From positions 1 to 16,256 of the forward strand of contig CABUKD010000039.1 of NCBI GenBank assembly GCA_902492105.1: DNA of 16,256 bases, given 5' to 3'. This document shows, piece by piece, positions 1-7,112 of this stretch. This stretch comes from an uncultured Clostridium sp. (GTDB lineage: Bacteria; Bacillota; Clostridia; TANB77; CAG-508). The notes below the pieces were generated by a model. The model had not been told where the DNA came from, searched no databases, and saw nothing but the letters and a program-made list of their open reading frames with translations. Every line of letters starts with the position of its first letter. Position 1 is the first letter of the stretch. Made by a program: the position numbers and the translations under genes.

Positions 1-14
1 TATGCCAAAAGAAA

Positions 15-53
15 AGACTATTAACAAAATTTTTTGAACTTTGTCAACAGTCT
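15..53. other. Imperfect hairpin at the window edge
   Basis: An imperfect inverted repeat: AGACT at 15-19 pairs with AGTCT at 49-53, and TTAACAAA at 21-28 pairs with TTTGTCAA at 40-47 with one mismatch. It has no T-run of its own and lies directly beside the terminator hairpin at 57-87. It could be the 3' end of an RNA or part of a composite terminator for a gene outside the window. Function unknown. Confidence 0.3.
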
Positions 54-56
54 GAA

Positions 57-87
57 AAGAACTGCTTTTTTAGCAGTTCTTTTTTTA
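57..87. terminator. Rho-independent terminator between converging units
   Basis: A perfect 8-bp stem, AGAACTGC at 58-65 and GCAGTTCT at 73-80, with a TTTTTTA loop. It is followed on the + strand by a run of seven T (80-86). On the minus strand the same stem is followed by TTTTC, so it may also stop transcription leaving sleB, which ends at 148. The better T-run faces rightward, which suggests a + strand gene lies to the left of the window and converges on sleB. Confidence 0.75.
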
Positions 88-147
88 TTGAATTTTTCAA
101 ATTTTATTAAAAACCTTTTTATTTGAATATAGTATCTTTTATCTATT

Positions 148-852
148 CTACTTACAAAATCTATGATTTCCAATAGTAACTGTCATAGGTCTTGACCAAA
201 TCCATTTGTTGGTTGCTGTTTTTGGATTAAAATAATAAATTGCTCCATAAGTTGGATCCCATCCATTTAAGGCATCTTGTGCTGCTTTGATTGCTGTAGA
301 ATTTGGTTTTAAATTTATTTGTCCATCAGCAACAACATCAAATGCTCCGTTTTGATAAATTACTCCTGCAATACTATTAGGAAAAGAACTATTTTTTACA
401 CGGTTTAAAACCACGGCTGCTACTGCCACTTGTCCTGTATAAGGTTCTCCTCTTGCTTCTCCATATACTAGCCTTGCTAACAAATTTAAATCATTGGAAT
501 TGGTAGAAGAACTGGAAGAAGAATTCGAAGAATTAAAAATTCCCATAGCAGCTAATGTGTTTTTTCCAGCTATTCCATCTACGGCTAAGCCATTTTTAGA
601 CTGAAACCACCTTACCGCTTTTTGTGTTTGACTTCCATAAATACCATCTACATTTCCATTATAATATCCCCATCTTTTTAATTTTGTTTGGATTTGCCTT
701 ACCTCTTCTCCTCTAGAACCATATTTTGATAATGCTTCTGTTTCATTGTTTCTAAAAAATACTTGGTAAGATAAAAATATGGTAAATACTAATGTAATTG
801 CAATCATTGCCACAGCTGTTTTCTTTTTTCTATGAATCATATTTTTTAACAT
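148..852 (-). CDS. sleB: SleB-like spore cortex-lytic / cell wall hydrolase
   Basis: A 234-residue secreted or membrane-anchored peptidoglycan hydrolase. A hydrophobic segment at residues 12-33 after a KKK stretch is an uncleaved anchor or signal. Residues 42-104 form a PG_binding_1 domain (RGEEVRQIQTKLKRWGYY, YGSQTQKAVRWFQ). A Ser/Asn-rich linker follows (108-120), then a Hydrolase_2 domain (122-234) with YGEARGEPYTGQVAVAAVVL. Glu132 in that motif matches the catalytic Glu of SleB lytic transglycosylases, which cleave muramic-lactam cortex during germination. I chose the ATG at 852 because AAAGTGGTG lies 8 bases before it; the upstream in-frame ATG at 873 has no ribosome binding site. The combination of PG-binding and SleB domains is typical of spore formers, but related CwlJ/SleB-type hydrolases also occur in vegetative roles, so the spore role is inferred. 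Confidence 0.85.
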   Translation of the reverse strand: MLKNMIHRKKKTAVAMIAITLVFTIFLSYQVFFRNNETEALSKYGSRGEEVRQIQTKLKRWGYYNGNVDGIYGSQTQKAVRWFQSKNGLAVDGIAGKNTLAAMGIFNSSNSSSSSSTNSNDLNLLARLVYGEARGEPYTGQVAVAAVVLNRVKNSSFPNSIAGVIYQNGAFDVVADGQINLKPNSTAIKAAQDALNGWDPTYGAIYYFNPKTATNKWIWSRPMTVTIGNHRFCK

Positions 853-995
853 AAAAAATGCACCACTTTCCATTAAAATAATTTTATGATTATTTTAACC
901 AAAATTGGTGCTTTTATTCATTTAAGAAATCTATTATTTCTAGTTCTCTTCCGTTCCCTTTATTTTAATTATATTTTTATTTTACTTTACTTTTA

Positions 996-2657
996 TTAAA
1001 AAATACCTACAATTTCATTATTTTCATCTAAATCAATATTTTCTGCTGCTGGTATTTTTGGAAGCCCTGGCATTGTCATAATTTTACCAGTAATTGCTAC
1101 TATAAATTCTGCTCCTGCTCTTAGAATAACATCTTGTACATGAATTTTAAAAGGTTCTTTACATTCTAAATTTTTAGGATCATCTGATAATGAGTATTGT
1201 GTTTTGGCAATACATACTGGTAATTTTCCATAACCTAAGTTTGTAATTTCTTTTATTTTTTGAAGAGCATCTTCGCTAAATTCTACTCCTTCTGCTCCAT
1301 AAACTTTGGTTGCTATTTGTTCAATTTTTTCTTCTATGGTTTTATCTAGTTCATAGGCAAATGCAAAATTTGATGGTTTTTCTACTAATTCTACAATTTG
1401 TTTTGCTAAGTCTACTGCTCCTTCTCCACCTTTTTCCCAAGATTCTACTAAACTTAAGCCAATTTCTTTTTCTTGTAATTTTTTTTGTAAAAAGTCAATT
1501 TCTTTTTGTGTGTCATGAGTATATTTATTAATTGCTACTATTACATTTAGTCCATAAACATTTTTTAAATTATCAATATGTTTTTCTAAATTTGCAAATC
1601 CATTTGCTAAATATTCTATACTTTCTTGTTTAATCTCTTCTTTTGGCATTCCCCCATGATATTTTAATGCTTTTATAGTTGCTACACAAACTACAGCACC
1701 TGGTTTTAAGTCAGCCACTCTACATTTAATGTCTAAGAATTTTTCTGCTCCTAAATCTGCCCCAAATCCCGCTTCGGTAATTACATAATCTCCTAATTTC
1801 AAAGCAAGTTTAGTAGCAATTACGCTATTACAGCCATGTGCAATATTAGCAAATGGCCCACCATGTACAATAGCTGGTGTTTTTTCTAACGTTTGTACTA
1901 AATTTGGATTAATGGCGTCTTTTAATAATACTGTCATAGCTCCATCTGCTTTTAAGTCTTTTGCAGTAATTGGTTTGTTTTCTTTAGTATAACCAACAAT
2001 AATATTACCAATTCTTCTTTTTAGGTCATGAATGTCTGTTGCCAAGCAAAAAATAGCCATTATTTCAGAAGCAACCGAAATATCAAAACCATCCATTCTT
2101 GGCACTATATTTTTTTCGTTAGATAAACCCGTATTTACTGCTCTTAGTTGTCTATCATTTAAATCCACACATCTTTTCCATACAACTCTATCAAAACCTA
2201 ATTCATTTCCAAAATAAATATGGTTGTCAATCATGGCAGATAACAAATTATTAGCAGAAGTAATTGCATGAATATCTCCTGTAAAGTGTAAGTTAATATC
2301 TTCCATTGGTGCAATTTGACTATATCCTCCACCTGTTGCTCCGCCTTTAATTCCAAAAACAGGTCCTAAAGATGGTTCTCTTAAAGCAAGTATTGCATTT
2401 TTTTGTAGTTTTCTTAGTCCATCTGCTAGACCAATTGCCATAGTAGTTTTTCCTTCTCCTAAAGGTGTAGGATTAATAGCAGTTACTAAAATTAGTTTGC
2501 CATCTTTTTTATTTTTTCTTTTAGTATAACTTTCTGGGGAAATTTTAGCTTTATATTTTCCATATAGTTCTAATTCTTCTTCCTCTATTTCTATACTTTT
2601 TGCTATATTTGCAATTTTCTCTAGTTTTGTGTTTCTTGCAATTTCAATATCTTCCAT
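996..2657 (-). CDS. fhs: Formate-tetrahydrofolate ligase
   Basis: A complete 553-residue enzyme, close to the family norm of about 555. It makes 10-formyltetrahydrofolate from formate, ATP and THF, feeding purine synthesis, formyl-Met-tRNA (the Fmt substrate, encoded in this window) and, in acetogens, the methyl branch of the Wood-Ljungdahl pathway. The ATP-binding loop PTPLGEGKTT is at residues 63-72. The family block REPSLGPVFGIKGGATGGG is at 93-111 and is followed by the conserved ITSANNLLSAMIDNH. The C-terminus keeps the typical PGLPKIPAAENI. The start has AGGGGGAAT upstream. It lies 21 bases after the DUF212 gene and is probably cotranscribed with it. No Wood-Ljungdahl partner genes are visible, so a housekeeping one-carbon role is the safer reading. 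Confidence 0.97.
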   Translation of the reverse strand: MEDIEIARNTKLEKIANIAKSIEIEEEELELYGKYKAKISPESYTKRKNKKDGKLILVTAINPTPLGEGKTTMAIGLADGLRKLQKNAILALREPSLGPVFGIKGGATGGGYSQIAPMEDINLHFTGDIHAITSANNLLSAMIDNHIYFGNELGFDRVVWKRCVDLNDRQLRAVNTGLSNEKNIVPRMDGFDISVASEIMAIFCLATDIHDLKRRIGNIIVGYTKENKPITAKDLKADGAMTVLLKDAINPNLVQTLEKTPAIVHGGPFANIAHGCNSVIATKLALKLGDYVITEAGFGADLGAEKFLDIKCRVADLKPGAVVCVATIKALKYHGGMPKEEIKQESIEYLANGFANLEKHIDNLKNVYGLNVIVAINKYTHDTQKEIDFLQKKLQEKEIGLSLVESWEKGGEGAVDLAKQIVELVEKPSNFAFAYELDKTIEEKIEQIATKVYGAEGVEFSEDALQKIKEITNLGYGKLPVCIAKTQYSLSDDPKNLECKEPFKIHVQDVILRAGAEFIVAITGKIMTMPGLPKIPAAENIDLDENNEIVGIF

Positions 2658-2678
2658 TTAAAATTCCCCCTTTTATTA

Positions 2679-3125
2679 TTAAAAAATTATTCCTACTAAA
2701 AATCCAATAAAAGCTCCTACAAATACTTGCACTGGTGTATGACCTAATACTTCTACTAATCTTTCTGAAACTTCTACTCCTGTTAGCCCTGGTGTTTCTA
2801 CAATTTTATTTAATAATTTTGCTTGTTTGCCGGCTGCCCTTCTAACTCCAGCTGCATCATACATTACGATAAAAGAAAAAATTAAAGCTATGCCAAACAA
2901 AGGTGAAGTAATTCCTTCATCTTTGGCAATCATAGTAGTTAAAGAAACTACTACTGCTGAATGAGAGCTTGGCATTCCACCTGCTTGCAATATTCTTTTA
3001 AAATTAAATTTTTTGGTTACTACTAAATCATAAATTAGTTTAAATAACTGTATTCCAAACCATACCATAAATGGTACGATAATATATTGATACTCACATA
3101 TAAATTGATAAATCCCCTTTAACAT
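2679..3125 (-). CDS. DUF212 / divergent PAP2-family membrane protein
   Basis: 148 residues with several hydrophobic segments (about 12-34, 76-90 and 132-148). It carries the family signatures GGMPSSHSA (residues 49-57), YDAAGVRRAAGKQAKLLN (89-106) and LGHTPVQV (127-134). These place it in the DUF212 family (B. subtilis YuiD-like), which resembles acid-phosphatase/PAP2 membrane phosphatases; the substrate is not established. GAGGAA precedes the start, and xseB ends six bases upstream, so it belongs to the nusB-xseA-xseB transcript. Family assignment is firm and function is open. Confidence 0.9.
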   Translation of the reverse strand: MLKGIYQFICEYQYIIVPFMVWFGIQLFKLIYDLVVTKKFNFKRILQAGGMPSSHSAVVVSLTTMIAKDEGITSPLFGIALIFSFIVMYDAAGVRRAAGKQAKLLNKIVETPGLTGVEVSERLVEVLGHTPVQVFVGAFIGFLVGIIF

Positions 3126-3131
3126 GTTTCT

Positions 3132-3371
3132 TTATTCCTCTTCCTGTATAAAATTTTCTTCTTTTATATTATCTCCGTCTTTTAATAAAATGGTAATTCT
3201 TTTTTCTGCATTTTCTAAAAATTCATTGCATTGCTTAGATAATTTCATACCTTCTTCAAATTTAGAAACAGAAGTGTCTAAATCTAAATCTCCTTTTTCT
3301 AACTCACCTGCAATATTTTCTAATTGTTTCATTGCTTCTTCAAAATTTAAATTTTGTTCTTTTTCTGCCAT
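3132..3371 (-). CDS. xseB: Exodeoxyribonuclease VII small subunit
   Basis: A 79-residue helical protein with the XseB pattern: NFEEAMKQLENIAGELEKGD, then LDTSVSKFEEGMKLSKQCNEFL and a Lys/Glu-rich tail. It binds several copies per XseA large subunit to form exonuclease VII, which degrades single-stranded DNA to oligonucleotides. Length is normal for the family (about 70-80). It is separated from xseA by an unrelated 172-residue gene, which is unusual because the two subunits are normally adjacent. An AGGAGAAG ribosome binding site precedes the ATG. Confidence 0.95.
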   Translation of the reverse strand: MAEKEQNLNFEEAMKQLENIAGELEKGDLDLDTSVSKFEEGMKLSKQCNEFLENAEKRITILLKDGDNIKEENFIQEEE

Positions 3372-3383
3372 TTTCTTCTCCTT

Positions 3384-3902
3384 CTATCTTTCATTTACAA
3401 TACCAGTGTCCACATCTACAATATAGAATTGAATAGATTTGGTAGAACTAGTATCATAAACGGTTACACCATATTTTCCATCACTTTGAATACTTACATT
3501 AAAAGAAACGCCATTGGTGCTTCCCCAATCTTTTGTCCACTGTTCTTTTGCAAGTTCAATTGCCTTGGTTTCTCTAGGAGTAGCACGGTTGTCATCTTCT
3601 GTTAAATCAGTTTCATTTTCTTGATTACTGTTTTGTGCTTCATTATTGGAGGAATTGGTTGTACTTCCTGCTTGTTCTGTATTTGTTACATTTTCTGTAT
3701 TTCCATCACCAGTTTCTTCATTAAAAATTTCATTAAACATGTTTTCCAATCCAGTATTGGCATCTTCTAATACATTAGCAGCTCCTAAAGTGTTTGCATT
3801 CATTGGCTCATCTTGAAAATATTGATATACTGCAAAAATAATTGCAAATAAAATTACAACAATTGCAATGATAATAATGGTATTTCTTACTGCTTTTGTC
3901 AT
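3384..3902 (-). CDS. Unknown membrane-anchored protein between xseA and xseB
   Basis: 172 residues, function not recognised. A single N-terminal membrane segment (residues 8-27, almost all Ile/Val/Ala/Phe) is followed by an acidic Asn/Thr/Ser/Glu-rich linker (about 35-110). A compact C-terminal part (112-172) begins KAIELAKEQW and ends with beta-like strands (YGVTVYDT, IQFYIVDVDTGIV). The ending "Y.VDV.TG.V" recalls PepSY-type domains, but this is only a resemblance. The topology suggests the C-terminal domain lies outside the membrane. It has a strong ribosome binding site (AAGGAGGGG) and lies tightly between xseA (12 bases) and xseB, so it is cotranscribed with both. It may simply have been inserted into the operon; a role with exonuclease VII is not implied. 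Confidence 0.75.
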   Translation of the reverse strand: MTKAVRNTIIIIAIVVILFAIIFAVYQYFQDEPMNANTLGAANVLEDANTGLENMFNEIFNEETGDGNTENVTNTEQAGSTTNSSNNEAQNSNQENETDLTEDDNRATPRETKAIELAKEQWTKDWGSTNGVSFNVSIQSDGKYGVTVYDTSSTKSIQFYIVDVDTGIVNER

Positions 3903-3914
3903 TTTTTCCCCTCC

Positions 3915-5105
3915 TTATACTATTTTTGCTTTTGTTTTACCATCTTGCATACGAATTTCAATTTCGTCTTCTTTTTTTAGTTCTTTTACGCTTTTTATTG
4001 CTTTGCCTTGTTTTAATACAATACTGTAACCTCTTGCTAGTGTTTTTAAAGGACTTAAAGCATCTAGTTTTAAAATTAAATTTTGAGTATTTGCCTTTTC
4101 TTGCTGTAGTTTTTGCATAATACTATATTCCATAGTTTTTATTCTATTATCTATTAGCATATATTGTTCTTGAATCTTTTGAAGTGGCTGTGTAAATACT
4201 CTACTTTTCATGCATTTTTCATAACGCAATTTCATCAACTCTACTTTTTTTACTAATGCTTGGGCAAATCTATTTTGATATTGGTAAAGCTTTTTTTCTA
4301 GTTCATCTATATTACTTACTGCCAGTTCTGCTGCTGCAGAAGGTGTTGGTGCTCTTAAATCTGCTACAAAATCTGCAATGGTAAAATCGGTTTCATGTCC
4401 TACTGCAGAAATAACAGGAATTTCTGAAGCATAAATAGCCCTTGCCACTATTTCTTCATTAAATGGCCATAAGTCTTCTAGGGAACCTCCTCCTCTTGCT
4501 ACAATTAAAACATCTGCTAAATGATGTTCATTCATAAACTTAATTCCTTCTGCTATTTTTGTCCCTGCTCCTTCTCCTTGCACAGGAACAGGATAAAGCC
4601 TAATATGTACTTTTGGATTTCTTCTGGTTGATACATTAATAATATCACGTATTACTGCACCTGTGTTAGAAGTTAATACTCCAATTGTTTGTGGCATCAT
4701 AGGAATTGGCTTTTTATGGGAAGAATCAAATAGTCCTTCTTTTTCTAATTTTGCCTTTAATTCTTCGTAAGCTGCTCTTAAATCTCCTATTTTGCCTAGT
4801 TGCTTCATTGCTTTTGCATAGAGCTGATAAGTTCCATCTCTTTCAAATACAGAAACACTTCCTAGAATCATTACTTTCATTCCATCTTTTGGAACAAAGT
4901 CTAAATGGCCTGTATAAGTTTTAAACATAATACATTTAATAAGAGAAGTTTCATCTTTTAAAGTAAAGTACATATGTCCTGTATAATGGTGTTTAAAGTT
5001 AGAAATTTCACCTTCTATTAAGACATTAGTAAAAAACTCGTCATTGGCAAATTTTTCTTTAATATATCTATTTAATTCACTTACACTAATTGGATTATAA
5101 GTCAT
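3915..5105 (-). CDS. xseA: Exodeoxyribonuclease VII large subunit
   Basis: A complete 396-residue catalytic subunit of exonuclease VII. The N-terminal OB-fold (about 1-100) contains LIEGEISNFK and GHMYFTLKDE. The catalytic domain carries GVLTSNTGAVIRDI (142-155), VARGGGSLEDLWPFN (202-216), SAVGHETDFTIADFVADLRA (233-252) and TPSAAAE (254-260). A coiled-coil region follows (about 265-350), where XseB binds. The C-terminus has the family ending ARGYSIV. Length is at the short end of the family (400-450). It starts two bases after the nusB stop, with AGAGGAATAAAG overlapping the nusB end, so translation is probably coupled. Confidence 0.96.
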   Translation of the reverse strand: MTYNPISVSELNRYIKEKFANDEFFTNVLIEGEISNFKHHYTGHMYFTLKDETSLIKCIMFKTYTGHLDFVPKDGMKVMILGSVSVFERDGTYQLYAKAMKQLGKIGDLRAAYEELKAKLEKEGLFDSSHKKPIPMMPQTIGVLTSNTGAVIRDIINVSTRRNPKVHIRLYPVPVQGEGAGTKIAEGIKFMNEHHLADVLIVARGGGSLEDLWPFNEEIVARAIYASEIPVISAVGHETDFTIADFVADLRAPTPSAAAELAVSNIDELEKKLYQYQNRFAQALVKKVELMKLRYEKCMKSRVFTQPLQKIQEQYMLIDNRIKTMEYSIMQKLQQEKANTQNLILKLDALSPLKTLARGYSIVLKQGKAIKSVKELKKEDEIEIRMQDGKTKAKIV

Positions 5106-5107
5106 CT

Positions 5108-5536
5108 TTATTCCTCTTCTGAAATTCCGTTTTTCTTAATAATATTAGCTAGTATTCCATTAATAAAAGAAGCTGAATTATCATCACCATATTTTTTGGC
5201 TAGCTCAACTACTTCATTTACTACTACTTTATATGGTAGTTTGGTACATAAAATTTCGTAAATGGCAAGCTTTAATAAAGTAATATTAATTTTAGAAATC
5301 CTGGTAATTTCCCATTTTTCTTTTAAATTATCAGAAATATTTTTTAAAATTTCTTCTTCGTGCTCTTCTATTCCTTGGGTGGTTTCTAAAATATATTTTT
5401 TTACTTTTTCTTCTTCTATTTCTTGTTGTTCTATAAATAACTGTATTTGTTCTGTTTGCTCACTTTCTGCTACTTTTTGAATTTCTAGACTATATAATAA
5501 TTCAAATGCTAGTTCTCTTGTTTGCGTTCTTGTCAT
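5108..5536 (-). CDS. nusB: Transcription antitermination factor NusB
   Basis: 142 residues, all-helical, of normal length. Signatures are the N-terminal RTRELAFELLYSLE-like segment (residues 2-18), then W.I.RISKINITLLKLAIYEIL (about 85-106) and the C-terminal VVNEVVELAKKYGDDNSASFINGILANI. NusB binds boxA of rRNA leader transcripts together with NusE (S10) and supports rRNA antitermination. It follows the DUF2273 gene with a good AAGGAG ribosome binding site. The order amaP-DUF2273-nusB-xseA fits the usual asp23-nusB-xseA neighbourhood in Firmicutes. Confidence 0.95.
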   Translation of the reverse strand: MTRTQTRELAFELLYSLEIQKVAESEQTEQIQLFIEQQEIEEEKVKKYILETTQGIEEHEEEILKNISDNLKEKWEITRISKINITLLKLAIYEILCTKLPYKVVVNEVVELAKKYGDDNSASFINGILANIIKKNGISEEE

Positions 5537-5550
5537 GTTAGTTACTCCTT

Positions 5551-5766
5551 TTATAATTTATCAATGAAATTCTTTGTGGTTTCTTTTACATGATCTTTAT
5601 TTTTTTGAATATAATTTCCAAAATAAACACAAGCAATCACTAATAAAATACCAGTAATTACTTTATAAAGATCTGTACAAAATAGGATGATAGCTAGTGC
5701 TAAACCTACTAAAAAACCAATAATTGCTCCCCCATATTTATTTCCGATATCTTTTAAATCGTTCAT
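5551..5766 (-). CDS. DUF2273 small integral membrane protein
   Basis: 71 residues with two membrane segments (about 13-30 and 34-50) around the short polar turn CTDLYKV, and a charged C-terminal tail. The pattern DIGNKYGGAIIGFLVGLALA matches DUF2273 proteins, which accompany AmaP and Asp23 in cell-envelope stress loci. Function is unknown; a role as a membrane partner of Asp23 is inferred from context. A strong AAAGGAGG precedes the ATG. It lies between amaP (89-base gap) and nusB. Confidence 0.85.
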   Translation of the reverse strand: MNDLKDIGNKYGGAIIGFLVGLALAIILFCTDLYKVITGILLVIACVYFGNYIQKNKDHVKETTKNFIDKL

Positions 5767-5855
5767 GTTAGAACCTCCTTTATAGAGTTTTGTTTGATAT
5801 TCCTTTCATGCTACAAAATTACACTATTTTTGATATATTCAACCATTTCTATTTT

Positions 5856-6413
5856 TTATTCTTGCACTATATTTTTTACAGGTTCAATGTCTTTTACTTT
5901 AATGTTTACCTCTTTTACTTCTAAATCAGATGTCTTTTTAATGGTAGTTTTAATTTTGGTTTGTAAATTAGTAGATAGTTCTTTAATAATCGCATTTTCT
6001 TTTACACTTAAATTGACAAATACTTTCACATTGTTTTCTTTATCAAGTTCTACTCTTGTAGTTACATTTTCTGCACTATCAAAGCCTTTTACAACATTAT
6101 TTACCAAGTTTTCTAAGGTATCTTTGGTAATTAATAATTTACCATCAGAATTTTCTAATAAAATTCCATTTTTATAATCTGTTTCTTGTTTGCTACTAGA
6201 GTCAAAAAAGATACATTTAATAGCAAGTAATATAAAGATAACACTAAGCCCTAATAAAATATTAGAACATATTTGGTCTTGAATAGCACGAGTTACAATT
6301 TCATGCACAAACTCTACATCAAGCCATCCAAAAATCATTAAACATAAAATGATGGATAGAACAAGAATTAAAGTTGAAAAAAGAGCTAGTCCTATTTTAT
6401 CTAAAATTTTCAT
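5856..6413 (-). CDS. amaP: AmaP, Asp23 membrane anchor
   Basis: 185 residues. Two membrane segments (about 8-30 and 52-70) flank a short loop. A cytoplasmic Asp23-like domain follows (about 83-180), starting with the family pattern GILLENSDGKLLITKDTLENL and ending with VKEVNIKVKDI. In Staphylococcus AmaP holds Asp23 at the membrane. Here the asp23 gene is just upstream but separated by a predicted terminator and promoter, so the anchor and its client may be expressed separately. The ribosome binding site is CGGAGGAATG. It is the first gene of the transcript that includes nusB and xseA. Confidence 0.88.
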   Translation of the reverse strand: MKILDKIGLALFSTLILVLSIILCLMIFGWLDVEFVHEIVTRAIQDQICSNILLGLSVIFILLAIKCIFFDSSSKQETDYKNGILLENSDGKLLITKDTLENLVNNVVKGFDSAENVTTRVELDKENNVKVFVNLSVKENAIIKELSTNLQTKIKTTIKKTSDLEVKEVNIKVKDIEPVKNIVQE

Positions 6414-6469
6414 AATACATTCCTCCGTTTTTTGTTGTTTTATTTTTTACTTTTATTTTAAAATAAGCA

Positions 6470-6497
6470 ATTATACAAAAAATATTCCCATCTGCAA
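6470..6497 (-). promoter_or_regulatory. Predicted sigma-A promoter for amaP-nusB-xseA operon
   Basis: On the minus strand, TTGCAG (-35, 6492-6497) is followed after 16 bases by a perfect TATAAT (-10, 6470-6475). It lies between the terminator behind asp23 and the start of amaP, 56 bases before the ATG. Prediction only. Confidence 0.65.
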
Positions 6498-6514
6498 TAT
6501 TTTGTTTTACCAAT

Positions 6515-6548
6515 AAATTAAAAGGCACAGCAACTTTTTCCCGTGCCT
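6515..6548 (-). terminator. Terminator behind asp23
   Basis: On the minus strand AGGCAC (6548-6543) pairs with GTGCCT (6528-6523); two further pairs may extend the stem. The arm is followed by TTTAATTT. It begins 11 bases after the asp23 stop. The loop is about 10-14 bases and the T-run is interrupted, so termination may be partial. Confidence 0.6.
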
Positions 6549-6559
6549 ATTTTAATACT

Positions 6560-7012
6560 TTATTGATTATTATTTTCTGTTTTATTAATTTCCATATTTT
6601 CTGTACTAACTCCCTGAATATGTACATTTACTTCAACTACTTTTAAACCAGTCATGCTTTCCACTGCTTTTTTTACTCTATTTTGAATTTCAAAGGCAAC
6701 ATCTGGAATTCTAATACCATATTCTACAATAATATTAACATCTATTTTAGTTTCTTTTTCTCCAGATTCTACTTTAATACCTTTTGATAAGTTCTTTTTT
6801 CCACTAAGTACTTCAGAAATTCCACCTGCAAAGCCTCCAGACATTTCTGCTACTCCTTGTACTTCTGATGCAGCAACTCCTGCAATTACAGCAATTACAT
6901 CATCTGAAATTTTTATATTAGCATTGTTTTCTAATGCAACTTCCCCCATATTTTCTTCTACTGGTTCTAATTCTTTATTTTCTTGTACTTGTAATTCTTT
7001 ATTTTCTTCCAT
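6560..7012 (-). CDS. asp23: Asp23/Gls24-family envelope stress protein
   Basis: 150 residues. An acidic N-terminal tail (1-30, with repeated ENKELQVQENKELEPVEEN) precedes an Asp23 domain (about 32-138). Family patterns are ISDDVIAVIAGVAASEVQGV, then GIKVESGEKETKIDVNIIVEYG and IPDVAFEIQNRVKKAVESMTG, ending VVEVNVHIQGV. Asp23 proteins are abundant cytoplasmic proteins held at the membrane by AmaP and linked to cell-wall stress. It has its own predicted promoter and a strong AGGAGG ribosome binding site, which agrees with high expression. Confidence 0.92.
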   Translation of the reverse strand: MEENKELQVQENKELEPVEENMGEVALENNANIKISDDVIAVIAGVAASEVQGVAEMSGGFAGGISEVLSGKKNLSKGIKVESGEKETKIDVNIIVEYGIRIPDVAFEIQNRVKKAVESMTGLKVVEVNVHIQGVSTENMEINKTENNNQ

Positions 7013-7058
7013 AAAGAAACCTCCTTTTTTCTTACGAAATATATTTTTACATATTATA

Positions 7059-7087
7059 AGTATATCAATTCTCTTAAAAATTTACAA
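7059..7087 (-). promoter_or_regulatory. Predicted sigma-A promoter for asp23
   Basis: On the minus strand TTGTAA (-35, 7082-7087) is followed after exactly 17 bases by TATACT (-10, 7059-7064). The -10 ends 46 bases before the asp23 ATG. A second TATAAT-like stretch just downstream overlaps it. Prediction only. Confidence 0.6.
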
Positions 7088-7112
7088 CTATTTTTAGAAA
7101 TTTCATCAAATT

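Noticed and set aside
853..873. Longer start for SleB at 873
   Set aside because: No ribosome binding site precedes it, whereas AAAGTGGTG stands eight bases before the ATG at 852.
1310..1531. + strand open frame rich in Leu/Phe inside fhs
   Set aside because: It is the complement of a well-conserved gene, has biased hydrophobic composition typical of antisense AT-rich frames, and lacks a ribosome binding site. The same applies to the other + strand frames (for example 3896-4120, 4706-4924, 5794-6177, 14405-14695).
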